Positions 12,701 through 22,744 of a stretch of DNA of 64,000 bases are shown in pieces (position 1 is the stretch's first letter; each line of letters begins with the position of its first letter). The notes under the pieces were generated by a model. That model had not been told where the DNA came from and made no database searches. It worked only from the letters and a program-made list of their open reading frames with translations. The position numbers and the translations under genes are program-made. Source of the stretch: Pholis gunnellus (taxonomy: Eukaryota > Chordata > Actinopteri > Perciformes > Pholidae). Location: contig OU342817.1 of the NCBI GenBank assembly GCA_910591455.2, forward strand, positions 454,526-518,525, in the 5' to 3' direction.

Positions 12701-13539
12701 ACGTTTACAGTGAGAGGGAGTATAAAGTAGCAGTATAAAGTACTATGTTTACAGTGAGATGGAGTATAAAGTACTATGTTTACAGTGAGACGGAGTATAA
12801 AGTACTATGTTTACAGTGAGATGGAGTATAAAGTACTATGTTTACAGTGAGAGGGAGTATAAAGTACTATGTTTACAGTGAGAGGGAGTATAAAGTAGCA
12901 GTATAAAGTACTATGTTTACAGTGAGATGGAGTATAAAGTACTATGTTTACAGTGAGAGGGAGTATAAAGTACTATGTTTACAGTGAGATGGAGTATAAA
13001 GTACTATGTTTACAGTGAGAGGGAGTATAAAGTACTATGTTTACAGTGAGAGGGAGTATAAAGTACCACGTTTACAGTGAGATGGAGTATAAAGTAGCAG
13101 TATAAAGTACTATGTTTACAGTGAGATGGAGTATAAAGTACTATGTTTACAGTGAGAGGGAGTATAAAGTACTATGTTTACAGTGAGATGGAGTATAAAG
13201 TAGCAGTATAAAGTACCATGTTTACAGTGAGATGGAGTATAAAGTAGCAGTATAAAGTACTATGTTTACAGTGAGATGGAGTATAAAGTAGCAGTATAAA
13301 GTACCATGTTTACAGTGAGATGGAGTATAAAGTAGCAGTATAAAGTACTATGTTTACAGTGAGATGGAGTATAAAGTAGCAGTATAAAGTACCATGTTTA
13401 CAGTGAGATGGAGTGAGTATAAAGTACTACAGTGTGTAAAGTAACGCAGTATAAAGTACCTCTTCCTGACGCGGAGGACACTGAGCAGCAGCAGCAGCAG
13501 GAGGAGGCCGAGCAGCAGCAGCAGCAGCAGCGGGGACAT
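6712..13539 (-). CDS. cyp7b1: Oxysterol 7-alpha-hydroxylase, cytochrome P450 7B1
   Basis: Six exons join in phase on the - strand: 13539-13460, 8922-8786, 8695-8093, 7995-7789, 7704-7526 and 7005-6712. Together they total 1500 nt (499 aa plus stop), close to the roughly 500 aa and six exons of the family. Exon 1 is a leucine-rich membrane anchor (MSPLLLLLLLGLLLL...). Exon 2 has GEPPLIRGWIPFLG, exon 4 the I-helix region LWASVGNTIPATFWAMYYL, exon 5 the ExxR motif (ESLR), and exon 6 the haem-thiolate loop FGSGSSRCPGRHF. The GEPPLI..W and AHHL.....N motifs fit CYP7B1 better than CYP7A1. Adjacency to armc1 matches the human 8q12-q13 neighbourhood. Family knowledge: an endoplasmic reticulum enzyme that 7-alpha-hydroxylates oxysterols and some steroids in the acidic bile-acid pathway. 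Intron 1 (about 4.5 kb) is mostly tandem repeats. Confidence 0.9.
9487..10518. repeat. 24-bp minisatellite in cyp7b1 intron 1
   Basis: About 43 units of 24 bp, each with gagtacctgaacaggtag or a one-base variant. Inside each unit TACCTG and CAGGTA are inverted repeats with a two-base loop. Units with TA in the loop are perfect 14-bp palindromes. Because 24 is a multiple of three, several frames on both strands stay open for over 300 codons; these are artefacts of the repeat. Confidence 0.97.
10519..10974. other. Unique DNA between two arrays in cyp7b1 intron 1
   Basis: No gene, splice-supported exon or known element was recognised. It contains a short tandem gacctctgacctct run near 10910-10933 just before the 31-bp array. 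Confidence 0.5.
10975..13425. repeat. 31-bp minisatellite in cyp7b1 intron 1
   Basis: About 79 units of roughly 31 bp, each containing gtataaagta and gtttacagtgaga. Variant positions are tac-cac/tat/cat and gaga/t/c-gg. A shortened connector (gtagcagtataaagtac) recurs and marks a higher-order repeat: the succession of variants at about 11450-11900 returns at about 12470-12930. Confidence 0.97.
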
Positions 13540-16016
13540 GTTGCTGTTTCTGTCCGGAGAGACAACCGAACACTGGAGCTCAACTCCATCAAGTTAACCA
13601 CTCACACACACCACATCCGGTCAAGGCCTTCGAAATAAGAGCCCCATGCTTATGCCCTAAAACAGCACTTTGTTTGATTAAATATGAAGCACTAAAGTTT
13701 AACATTAACTGAGACATATTTAATGTTCAAACATCCGGGTTATTGGTGGTGGATTAGATTTCACTCACAGAAACGAGCCACTACAGCAACCTGACTACAG
13801 TTATATTTTATACTCATCCATAACTTACTTCAGCGTGTCTCGCGTGCTATGTCCTCCTGGTGTTTATGAGCTTTTATTGCGAAGGTCAAGCAGCTTGATT
13901 TCCGGTCCCATCGTCTCTGCGCAAACGTCATTAATGCAGCTCATCAACGTGACGTCATCACAGGCTTTAATGATCTTCATATTTTTGTTTATCTTATTTT
14001 TATTTCAGTATAATAACAACATTACAATAATATAATAAATAATAATAACAATTATAATTATATTTCATTCATGAAGCTCATCTGATAAATAAATCCATAA
14101 CACAAGATAAACAATGTAAATAATAAAATAAACTTCAAACAGAACTGTTTTATGTGTTCATTATATTAAATATGAATATAATAATGTGTTCACTTCACAT
14201 TCCTGATTTATTCTGATATTAAACTAAACTTTAATTACATTCTGTGTAACTGTTTAAAATGATGCAATAAAATAAACAAATATCTTAAAGAGTAAAGTTT
14301 GAACTTCTCTAAAAGTCTTTTATTATTATTATTATTGTCTAACAATGGTTTTATTTATTGTCTTTAATAAGTCGTTTATATGTTTATTGTGATTTTACGG
14401 TTAACATTAATATTTAAAACGTGAAGTTGTAGAAATAAACTTAGAATCAAACTGTAAACATTCATGTTTTTATTCTCAACAAACTTTTAGGAATCATCAC
14501 AACAGATGAGGAAGATGAGGAAGAGGTTTAAGGGAACAATAAATTAAATTCAATCAGGATTTCAATAGAAATCAAATAATTATAATAAAAATGAAACATC
14601 TGAATAATTCCACTTGAATAAAAGAGTTCAGATCAGTTCATAGTGAAGGAATGTGATAAATAATAAATCAGACTTCAATAATGTAACAGAACGTTACAGC
14701 GACGGCCATCTTTGATTCTAGAGTTTGTCTTTCATTTCAGTAAAGTTACAAATGTTTCATAAAGAAGGTTTGTTTGTTCAGAAGAGAACTTTAAACGTCG
14801 TTTATTCTCGTTGCTCCGGTTCAAACACAATCATCCGGCTCCTACAACGTGATTGGACCGTGTGTGCAGTGGGCGGAGCTATGAGCACACCTGGAACATG
14901 AGCACAGGTGGACAAACAGCAGCATCGTGTGAGGACAGTAGAAACCTGAACCGTCACTAAAGACCATCTTAACCTCATCAGAGGAAACACGCTGCAATAA
15001 AATAACAGAAGAAGAAATCAGAGGAAACACGCTGCAATAAAATAACAGAAGAAGAAGAAACTCGTGTGAAATAAATAAACATCAAACGCTTTCTTTTGTC
15101 TTTCAGAAGGCATCAAAAGAAGATTGTTTGTTTGGCCGATAACGTGCTTTAAGAAAGATACAAAAATGGAAATAAATATTTTCATAATAAATAGTCTGTT
15201 CAGACCGTCAGCTGTTCTCTGTTTAAAAACAACCTCAGATAAAACTGTGCAAAACGCTCACAAGCCGTCTGACATCAGGACAAAGAGAAGAAGCTCATGT
15301 TTGAACACAGAGCGTTGACCCGTTAGAGGCCGAGCTCAATAACGTCTCCTTAAACAGACGCAGCAGGCTGTAAAGAGGACCGTGGGGAGGAGACCGAGAA
15401 CATCTCCGGGAGCTCAGTAACCGGTTAGCGGTTAGCGGTTAGCTGCAGCTACCGTAGATGTGCACTTGTTGAGCCACGACACATAAACATATGTTACGTC
15501 ACTGTTCAGTGGTAGAAGATGAATGTTTTGTGTTTGTTTCCACTGACTGAGGCCATGAAACCTCTAAAGAGTGTTGGGCATTATTTATCATAAGTGAACG
15601 ACTGAACGATGAGAATACTGACTTCTAGAACCAGCAGCTGGCTGCAGCCTCAGAGGAAGTGAAGGCACCGCTGACTGAACTCTGAATCAAGCTGCAGGTC
15701 AAATAAATACCGAGACAAAGGCCGGAGGAAGGGAGGGACGTCCTGTACACTTCCTGTCTGTTAAGACCACTTGGTTTACAGCAGATGGACCCGTTTTCCA
15801 GAGAGAACGTGGTCTCACAGAAACCTCAAACTGAAACCACAGTCCTGTTATTTATTTATATGATCAGCTGTGACAGCGCCTCATCTGTTTCTACACTCAC
15901 TGGTCAGAGGATCGGTCTCAGTGGTTTGTCTCCCAGCTGAGCCGGACAGCGGTGAAATTTGGCAGCTGGTAGATTTTGGTTCTTAGACAAAAGGCGGGGG
16001 GGTCTAACGGAGGGGG
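13540..16016. other. cyp7b1 upstream / armc1 downstream intergenic region
   Basis: No protein gene recognised. 13540-13900 is the likely cyp7b1 promoter and 5' UTR. 13980-14700 is strongly AT-rich. 14982-15058 holds a tandem duplication of about 39 bp containing agaggaaacacgctgcaata. Short ORFs at 14802-15318 show no family features. The part nearest 16017 is presumably the armc1 3' UTR. Confidence 0.5.
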
Positions 16017-19000
16017 TCACCAATAGAAGGAGCGGGACAGGAAGTTGGTGGCAGCACCCAGCCAGCTGTTCCCGTCCTGGCCCGAACCCACTTGGGTCAC
16101 CGCCTTGTCGGGCTCCTGAGATGGACTCTCTTCCTCCGGCAGGTAGTCCGGCAGGTCCACGTTCTGCTCCACCTCTGTTGAACCGTCCTCCGCCAACGGG
16201 ATCAAAACCTGGAGACGACAAATTCAGTTCAACTTGTGTGATCCTGTGAATGATCTATTTGCTTCTGGAGTCCCACAGGGTGGTCTGTTGGGTCCTCTAG
16301 ATGTTATAAAGCTTCTGGAGTCCCACAGGGTGGTCTGTTGGGTCCTCTAGATGTTATAAAGCTTCTGGAGTCCCACAGGGAGGCCTGTTGGGTCCTCTAG
16401 ATGTTATAAAGCTTCTGGAGTCCCACAGGGTGGCATGTTGGGTCCTCTAGATGTTATAAAGCTTCTGGAGTCCCACAGGGAGGCCTGTTGGGTCCTCTAG
16501 ATGTTATAAAGCTTCTGGAGTCCCACAGGGTGGTCTGTTGGGTCCTCTAGATGTTATAAAGCTTCTGGAGTCCCACAGGGTGGCCTGTTGGGTCCTCTAG
16601 ATGTTATAAAGCTTCTGGAGTCCCACAGGGAGGCCTGTTGGGTCCTCTAGATGTTATAAAGCTTCTGGAGTCCCACAGGGTGGCCTGTTGGGTCCTCTAG
16701 ATGTTATAAAGCTTCTGGAGTCCCACAGGGAGGCCTGTTGGGTCCTCTAGATGTTATAAAGCTTCTGGAGTCCCACAGGGTAGTCTGTTGGGTCCTCTAG
16801 ATGTTATAAAGCTTCTGGAGTCCCACAGGGTAGTCTGTTGGGTCCTCTAGATGTTATAAAGCTTCTGGAGTCCCACAGGGTAGTCTGTTGGGTCCTCTAG
16901 ATGTTATAAAGCTTCTGGAGTCCCACAGGGTAGTCTGTTGGGTCCTCTAGATGTTATAAAGCTTCTGGAGTCCCACAGGGAGGCCTGTTGGGTCCTCTAG
17001 ATGTTATAAAGCTTCTGGAGTCCCACAGGGTAGTCTGTTGGGTCCTCTAGATGTTATAAAGCTTCTGGAGTCCCACAGGGTAGTCTGTTGGGTCCTCTAG
17101 ATGTTATAAAGCTTCTGGAGTCCCACAGGGTAGTCTGTTGGGTCCTCTAGATGTTATAAAGCTTCTGGAGTCCCACAGGGTAGTCTGTTGGGTCCTCTAG
17201 ATGTTATAAAGCTTCTGGAGTCCCACAGGGTAGTCTGTTGGGTCCTCTAGATGTTATAAAGCTTCTGGAGTCCCACAGGGTAGTCTGTTGGGTCCTCTAG
17301 ATGTTATAAAGCTTCTGGAGTCCCACAGGGTAGTCTGTTGGGTCCTCTAGATGTTATAAAGCTTCTGGAGTCCCACAGGGAGGCCTGTTGGGTCCTCTAG
17401 ATGTTATAAAGCTTCTGGAGTCCCACAGGGTAGTCTGTTGGGTCCTCTAGATGTTATAAAGCTTCTGGAGTCCCACAGGGTAGTCTGTTGGGTCCTCTAG
17501 ATGTTATAAAGCTTCTGGAGTCCCACAGGGTAGTCTGTTGGGTCCTCTAGATGTTATAAAGCTTCTGGAGTCCCACAGGGTAGTCTGTTGGGTCCTCTAG
17601 ATGTTATAAAGCTTCTGGAGTCCCACAGGGTGGCCTGTTGGGTCCTCTAGATGTTATAAAGCTTCTGGAGTCCCACAGGGTAGTCTGTTGGGTCCTCTAG
17701 ATGTTATAAAGCTTCTGGAGTCCCACAGGGAGGTCTGTTGGGTCCTCTAGATGTTATAAAGCTTCTGGAGTCCCACAGGGAGGCCTGTTGGGTCCTCTAG
17801 ATGTTATAAAGCTTCTGGAGTCCCACAGGGAGGCCTGTTGGGTCCTCTAGATGTGTGTTAAAAACCATTTATTAAGTGCTAAGATACACTGATTATAGAG
17901 TTAAAGTTAAGTGTTAGAAGTCTTTCAGGAGCTTCATCAACAGAATAAAGTCTGACCTCCTCTCCGTTCTCTGCTTTCACCACCTGCTGAGCCTTCATCA
18001 CCTGAGTGGACGCGATCGCAGACGCCAGAGCCTGAAAAATAAAACATCAGTCATGAATAATAAGCTGGTCTGTAACACCTGGGAGCTCTGCCAGCTTTTT
18101 ACTGCACTACTTTAATTTCAGTAGTTTGTTTCTGCTTTATCTAAATCATGATTTATTTAAATCAGATACGTGTGATTATTGTCTGTTATATTATATTCCA
18201 TTAGTAGAAGTCTTAAAGTCAACATTTATTAAAAACAGATGTAATGACTTCTAATGTTCAAACAGAATATTCATCAACAACAATCTATTGTTTCCTTTAT
18301 TCTCGGGTGATGATGGAACGTTGAAGTTGTCGCCTCACCTCGGCCTTCAGGTCCGATCGGATCCTGACGATGCATCTCTTCACGGTCATCTGGAAGGTGA
18401 AGCTGATGACTCCTCTGATCTTCAGCAGAGCCTCCTCACACTGACTCCTCCGGCTCTGACGGGAGAGGAGGAGGAGAAGGAGTAAATCTAGAGCTGAACT
18501 ACGTGTTGAAGGCCTGATCGTCTCGCTCTCTTTGTGCTCACGTAGTCGTCCAGCCCGTCGATGTGGAGGACCACGGTCTTGGCCCTCTTGTTGCTGGCCC
18601 CCATGAAGAACTGGGCTCTCCGCCGGCTGCTGACGGACTCCTCTGCCGGATCAGGGTCGCTGCTGCCGGACGCCTGCAGGAGCTCGTAGATCTCAGACGA
18701 CAGCAACTTGGTTTCTCCGGGAGTCGTGGATCTGAACGACAGAACCAGAGGAACGGATCCTCAATGAGCTCCGTGTCCAGTCTACTTTAAACCGGTTCAG
18801 TTGGTTCCCTGTACTCTAGTCTGGTATTAATGTGACTCACTTCTGCATGACGTTCTGGAGGCTCAGCAGCATCCCCAGCTCCGCCTTCAGCTTCTCCTGG
18901 TTGGCTCTGCATTCTGCCAGGTACCGGACCGCCTGGGGACCAACGACCAATCACAGGTCAGACCGACACCACATCCACTAAACCAACACAACACCTCATC

Positions 19001-19183
19001 CGCCTCGCGTGGGGGGCTCACCAGCAGGGCGGAGTAGACCACCTGAGGGTTCGGGTTGTCCAGGAACAGGATGAGACCCGGCAGGAGGCCCTGGTCCTGG
19101 ACGATGGCCCTGCGGTTCATGGGGTCCGCCGCCAGGTCCCTCAGCTGGTTGACCACGACCAGGGCGTCCGGCTCCGCGCTCAT
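16017..19183 (-). CDS. armc1: Armadillo repeat-containing protein 1
   Basis: Six coding exons on the - strand join in phase: 19183-19022, 18932-18841, 18731-18542, 18455-18339, 18031-17957 and 16208-16017. They total 828 nt (275 aa plus stop) against about 282 aa in mammals. Recognised blocks are PDALVVVNQLRDLAADPMNR near the N terminus, IVQDQGLLPGLILF (armadillo-like repeat), AQFFMGASNKRAKTVVLHID, CEEALLKIRGVISFTFQM (HMA-like segment), LPDYLPEEESPSQE and the C-terminal NFLSRSFYW. Family knowledge: ARMC1 is a cytosolic and mitochondrial outer-membrane-associated protein linked to MICOS/MIB contacts and mitochondrial distribution. The ATG at 19183 is the first in frame with the conserved PDAL block; a few upstream residues may be missing. 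The last intron contains the 50-bp array. Confidence 0.93.
16252..17855. repeat. 50-bp minisatellite built on a LINE RT motif, armc1 last intron
   Basis: 32 near-identical units of exactly 50 bp starting at 16261, plus a partial unit at each edge. Each unit contains ggagtcccacagggtggtct followed by gttgggtcctctag, read in frame as G-V-P-Q-G-G-L-L-G-P-L, the conserved reverse-transcriptase motif of non-LTR retrotransposons. Most differences lie at four positions after cacaggg (tggt, aggc, tagt, tggc). Confidence 0.95.
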
Positions 19184-20030
19184 GGCCGACGTTTCACTCG
19201 CCCATAGAAGGAACCAGCTGCAGGACGGTCTGAGGGTCAGACAGGGTCAGGGTCTACATCGGACCAGCATTCATTTAAACAGTTTGATCGAGGCCTTCTA
19301 TGAATATTTATATGAATATATAATATATACTGTCACAGAAATAAGTGTGACACAATGACACTGATATAATAATAATATAAAAGCATTTTAATACAAGTAA
19401 ACTCTTTCAAAGGCAACTAGCTTTGAATTCTTAAAATCAGTTATTGAAATGTGGAAACAATATTAAAATATCCTAATTAAATAAAACATAAAGAAAATGT
19501 AAAAACAACAAAGCCTCGGTGTGACAACAAAACACCGTCACGAGCTACCGGAAGCGGGTGTGGTCACCGTGCTAGTCCGGGTCTCAGGCGGTTTGTCGGG
19601 TTAGAACAGCTGGGAGAGCCGCGCGCCCTGGAGGAGTAATGCTAATGCTAATGCTAAACAGCGCTCACCTCTTGACAGTCACCGGCACCGAGCTAACGGG
19701 GCTAACAGCTAGCGTTAGCCGTCCGGTTAGCTTACCCTCCGTCAGTTACCCCGATCACACCAGAACCGCGCGCAGTCGCGCGCTGGACGCGGCGGCTGGA
19801 GGAGGAGTAACAGTTATTAAAAAAGTAAACATATATGTTCAGTGACGGTACACACTGTGGAGACTCTTCCTGCTGAAGAGCAGACCTACGCGACCACGTG
19901 TCAACATGGAGGGCTGTGATTGGATGGCCAACCGCCGCCTGATCCTGCTGACCAATGACATGCTTTGTTCTACGAGTTAAAGGTCCAACGCCCAATAAGA
20001 GCTTCATAGAAAGGCTGTGTACTGTGTACT
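19184..20030. promoter_or_regulatory. armc1 promoter and 5' UTR region
   Basis: Upstream of the armc1 start, with locally CpG-rich DNA at about 19510-19800 (many cg steps, gcgcgc motifs). This fits a housekeeping promoter and a non-coding first exon read on the - strand. The transcription start and exon limits cannot be set from sequence. The head-to-head neighbour is the TCR V cluster. Confidence 0.5.
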
Positions 20031-20125
20031 TTTACTATACTACATCTCAGAGGTACATATAGTACTTTTACTATACTACATCTCAGAGGTACATATAGTA
20101 CTTTTACTGTACTACATCACTAGTA
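20031..20125. repeat. 36-bp tandem repeat, 2.3 copies
   Basis: Units of 36 bp containing tactacatctcagaggtac followed by atatagtacttttac. It lies between armc1 and the first V pseudogene. Confidence 0.85.
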
Positions 20126-20336
20126 GTACTTGTGTACTATGTCTCAGTGTTGTCCAGCAGAGGGCAGCAGAGACCTGCAGCCGTGATGAGCGGTGAGAGG
20201 AGCTCCTCCTGTTTCAATCACAGTGATCACAGACGCCCTTTCACAATAAAACTGTTTCCTGTGAGCCGTCCAAGCTGCAGCTGTTAACTGAACATTTAGC
20301 TTTAAGATCGATCGTCTACAGCTTTCATGATGAGTT

Positions 20337-20529
20337 AGTCAGCTGTGAAGAAGAAGAGCAGAGTTCAGAAGACACAACTGTTACTCTGTCCTAAAACTAG
20401 ACTAGACACAAGCTCCTCTTGTAGACTGACTGGATAAAAGCATCTGCAGATCTCCTCTGTACTGCTGTGTACTGCTGTGTACTGCTGTGTACTGCTGTGT
20501 ACTGCTGTGTACTGCTGTGCTGTGAGGCC
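20337..20529 (+). pseudogene. Truncated TCR V pseudogene, family B type
   Basis: Fragments of a family B V exon in order: gtcagctgtgaagaa (V-S-C-E-E), then gaagacacaactgttactct (E-D-T-T-V-T-L). The next family B codon TAC has become the stop TAA. CDR1 to FR3 is missing, and the VYYC region is replaced by six 10-bp copies of actgctgtgt (20461-20520). The normal coding end gctgtgaggcc and an RSS follow. No leader exon was found. It is the most armc1-proximal V relic. Confidence 0.85.
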
Positions 20530-20567
20530 CACAGTGGTGACAAACCCAAAGTCTCTGTACAAAAACC
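20530..20567 (+). other. Orphan V recombination signal (22-bp spacer)
   Basis: Heptamer CACAGTG at 20530-20536, 22-bp spacer, nonamer ACAAAAACC at 20559-20567, intact behind the pseudogene. The spacer differs from the one shared by the functional genes (gtgacaaacccaaag in place of acaggaaacaccaaa), so this relic escaped the homogenisation seen elsewhere. Confidence 0.85.
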
Positions 20568-20597
20568 TGACAGCTCCTCGCTGAACATTTACACGTG

Positions 20598-20605
20598 TAT
20601 AAAAG
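20598..20605 (+). promoter_or_regulatory. TATA-like box upstream of V1
   Basis: tataaaag lies 115 bp before the V1 leader ATG. Comparable boxes precede the family D genes at 32482 (V8) and 50898 (V19). Confidence 0.4.
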
Positions 20606-20712
20606 GCGGAGCCTGTGATTCTGGAGAAAGATTCTTGATATTTGAATAGCGAACATCCATCAAAGTATCGATGTTCTTCCTCTCTCCTCCTCCTCCTCCT
20701 CTCACTGCAGAC

Positions 20713-21147
20713 ATGAAACACTGGCTGGGAAACATGCTGATCCTGACTCTCTGGCTAGGTAGCTCTTTAACCCGACTGATAGTTCTGCTTTAATCAATCA
20801 TCTTCATTGATTCATCTCTTCTTCTGCATGTTCTCTTCTTCCTCAGAGTGTAAAGGAGAAGACAGAGTGTTCCAGTCAACAGAAGATGTCATCGCTACTG
20901 CAGGACAGACCGTTACACTTGACTGTACATTTGAGACAACGAGAGCAAGTCCCACTTTGTTCTGGTACAAACAAGAAGGCAATGATTTCCCAAAGTACAT
21001 GCTGAAGAGTTTCTCAAGCAAAGTAGAAAAAGCTCCAGAGTTCCAGAAAGACAGATTTGATGCTACAATCAACAAGACATCAGTTCCTCTGAAGATCCAG
21101 AAGCTTCTTCAGTCAGACTCTGCTGTGTACTACTGTGCTCTGAGGCC
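20713..21147 (+). CDS. TCR V gene V1 (family A)
   Basis: Leader exon 20713-20758 (MKHWLGNMLILTLWL), intron 88 bp, V exon 20847-21147. The product is the variable domain of a T-cell receptor alpha or delta chain after joining to a J segment. The domain begins E-C-K-G-E-D and carries TLDC (C23), LFWYKQ (W41) and SDSAVYYC (C104); the germline CDR3 start is A-L-R. FR3 ends SVPLKIQKLLQ, shared with family D. RSS at 21148-21185. It is the only family A gene with its own MKHW-type leader. Confidence 0.9.
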
Positions 21148-21185
21148 CACAGTGACAGGAAACACCAAAACTCTGTACAAAAACC
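21148..21185 (+). other. V recombination signal, standard form of this locus
   Basis: CACAGTG, 22-bp spacer (acaggaaacaccaaaactct plus gt), ACAAAAACC. This is a 23-type RSS, recombining with 12-RSS elements by the 12/23 rule. The same spacer sequence follows every gene except family C. Reading continues through the RSS in frame (PTVTGNTKTLYKN...) to a stop at about 21224. Confidence 0.92.
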
Positions 21186-21339
21186 TTTGGAGCAAAGACA
21201 ACACAATACTGTACAACATCCACTAGAGGGAGTCTCACTCTGTGTAACTTCAACAGTATGTGATGTCACAGTCTGGATTCTTTGTAGTGGTGATAAAAAC
21301 AAGAGAAAATGAAGCACTGAAGACAAAACAGACTGAGAT

Positions 21340-22110
21340 CTGAAAGAGCAAATAATAAACATTGTTGGTCAATTCTCTGTCACACTCACTTATGTTCTCA
21401 ACAGTCTAAATCTGAAACTATTTTAATAGCAAAAGTATATTTGAGTAAAATATTTGACAACAGAAAAATGTTCTGATCATATGTAATAGTGTGTCAGTAT
21501 ATTTACTGTTATTTACAAATCCACTATTGACAGATGACACAATTTCAATAAAGTATCTCATAAACTGGTTGTCATCACAGACTCAGGTTGTGATTGATTT
21601 TGTTCTTTTCTTTATAAAAGCAGTTTCTCTTTTGTTCTGTCAGGGTGTGAAATCTTGTGGTGTTCACAGGGTTCAATCATAGGTCCTCTCAGTAGTTGTT
21701 AGTTTTAGATATTATTTGACTTGATCAATATTATTAGAATTTAATAAACTCTGTTATACTTTAAAGAGCAGCTTTCTGTGATTACTTTGTTCATGTGTAT
21801 TGTGATTATAGCAGGATATGTGGCCTGTGCTCGAACTCAAACCTTCACTTTGAATGTCAATAGTACTTTGACTATTGACATTGTGAGTGAATACTAATTA
21901 TGAGACTTAATTAATGCTTTGATTATTGGTCCCTGATCTTAAGGTGGTGTCCCGTTATTAACATTTGTTAAAATTCTTATGGATATTAATACTTTTTTTA
22001 AGGTCAATAATTTAGTTTTATACTTGCTGATAACCAAACACGCTCCTGCCAAATCCCAACAAGAGTCCAATGAAATCCAGTAATTATTGAAGCTGGTTTG
22101 TTATATGTGA
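21340..22110 (+). repeat. Intercassette region after V1 with LINE RT remnant
   Basis: Shares the common V 3' flank up to about 21690, including a degenerate LINE segment ending gttcacagggttcaatcata, a one-base-deleted GVPQGS motif. It lacks the ORF-bearing module of later cassettes, having about 150 bp of other sequence instead. It rejoins the common flank at about 21848 (gaatgtcaatagtactttga) and runs to the family B promoter. Confidence 0.7.
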
Positions 22111-22120
22111 AGTGCTGTGT

Positions 22121-22146
22121 GAGATTCAGGGAGGAGCTAAGATGTT
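22121..22146 (+). promoter_or_regulatory. Conserved promoter-proximal block of family B genes
   Basis: gagattcagggaggagctaa followed by gatgtt lies exactly 105 bp before the leader ATG in all 11 family B genes (block starts 22121, 24492, 26886, 29666, 34969, 38631, 42515, 50280, 53390, 57806, 61109). It lies 84 bp before the leader of V5 and V17 (28517, 48358). It may be a promoter element or part of the 5' UTR; its function is not known to me. Confidence 0.55.
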
Positions 22147-22225
22147 CCTGAACTATAGAAGAGAGAGGAACTTCTATATTCAACAGAGTTCAACACACAA
22201 GCCATCAACATTACCTTCATTCAAC

Positions 22226-22633
22226 ATGCTGTCATCACTGATGTTTCTACTTATTCTAAAAGGTTTGTTAGATTCTGCATTAAGGAAATGTTTCATTCCA
22301 TTATTTCCTGAATGTTTTAACAGAGTTATCTCTTCCTTTAGGTGTCAGCTGTGAAGAACTCACTCCAGTCAAGAAAGAAGAGTACAGTTTAGAAAACACA
22401 ACTGTTACTCTGTCCTACAATTACTCCAAACTGTCATCTGGTGATTATTTCTTCTGGTATCGACAACATCCAGGAACCCCACCAGAGTTCATCATCTCCC
22501 ATTTAGGATCAGGAAGAATCTTGAATAGTCCCATCCCTGGACTGAAGGTCAAAGTGGATCAAAACCTAATCCATATGAACATCTCCTCTGCTGCAGTGAC
22601 AGACTCTGCTGTGTACTACTGTGCTCTGCAGCC
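22226..22633 (+). CDS. TCR V gene V2 (family B, no C23)
   Basis: Leader exon 22226-22262 (MLSSLMFLLILK), intron 79 bp, V exon 22342-22633, RSS 22634-22671. The domain starts G-V-S-C-E-E-L. TTVTLSYNYS has Tyr where the first disulfide cysteine should be. FFWYRQ supplies W41 and DSAVYYC C104. CDR2 region SHLGSGRILNS; germline CDR3 start A-L-Q. Open throughout, so the missing cysteine is not part of general decay. Confidence 0.88.
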
Positions 22634-22744
22634 CACAGTGACAGGAAACACCAAAACTCTGTACAAAAACCTTTGGAGCAAAGACAACACAATACTGTAC
22701 AACATCCAGTAGAGGGAGTCTCACTCTGTGTAACTTCAACATGT

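Noticed and set aside
10975..13425. CRISPR-like direct repeats
   Set aside because: Units are head-to-tail with no unique spacers, and the DNA is a vertebrate intron. It is a minisatellite.
15124..15318. Short ORF between cyp7b1 and armc1
   Set aside because: 64 codons, no motif, no splice or composition support.
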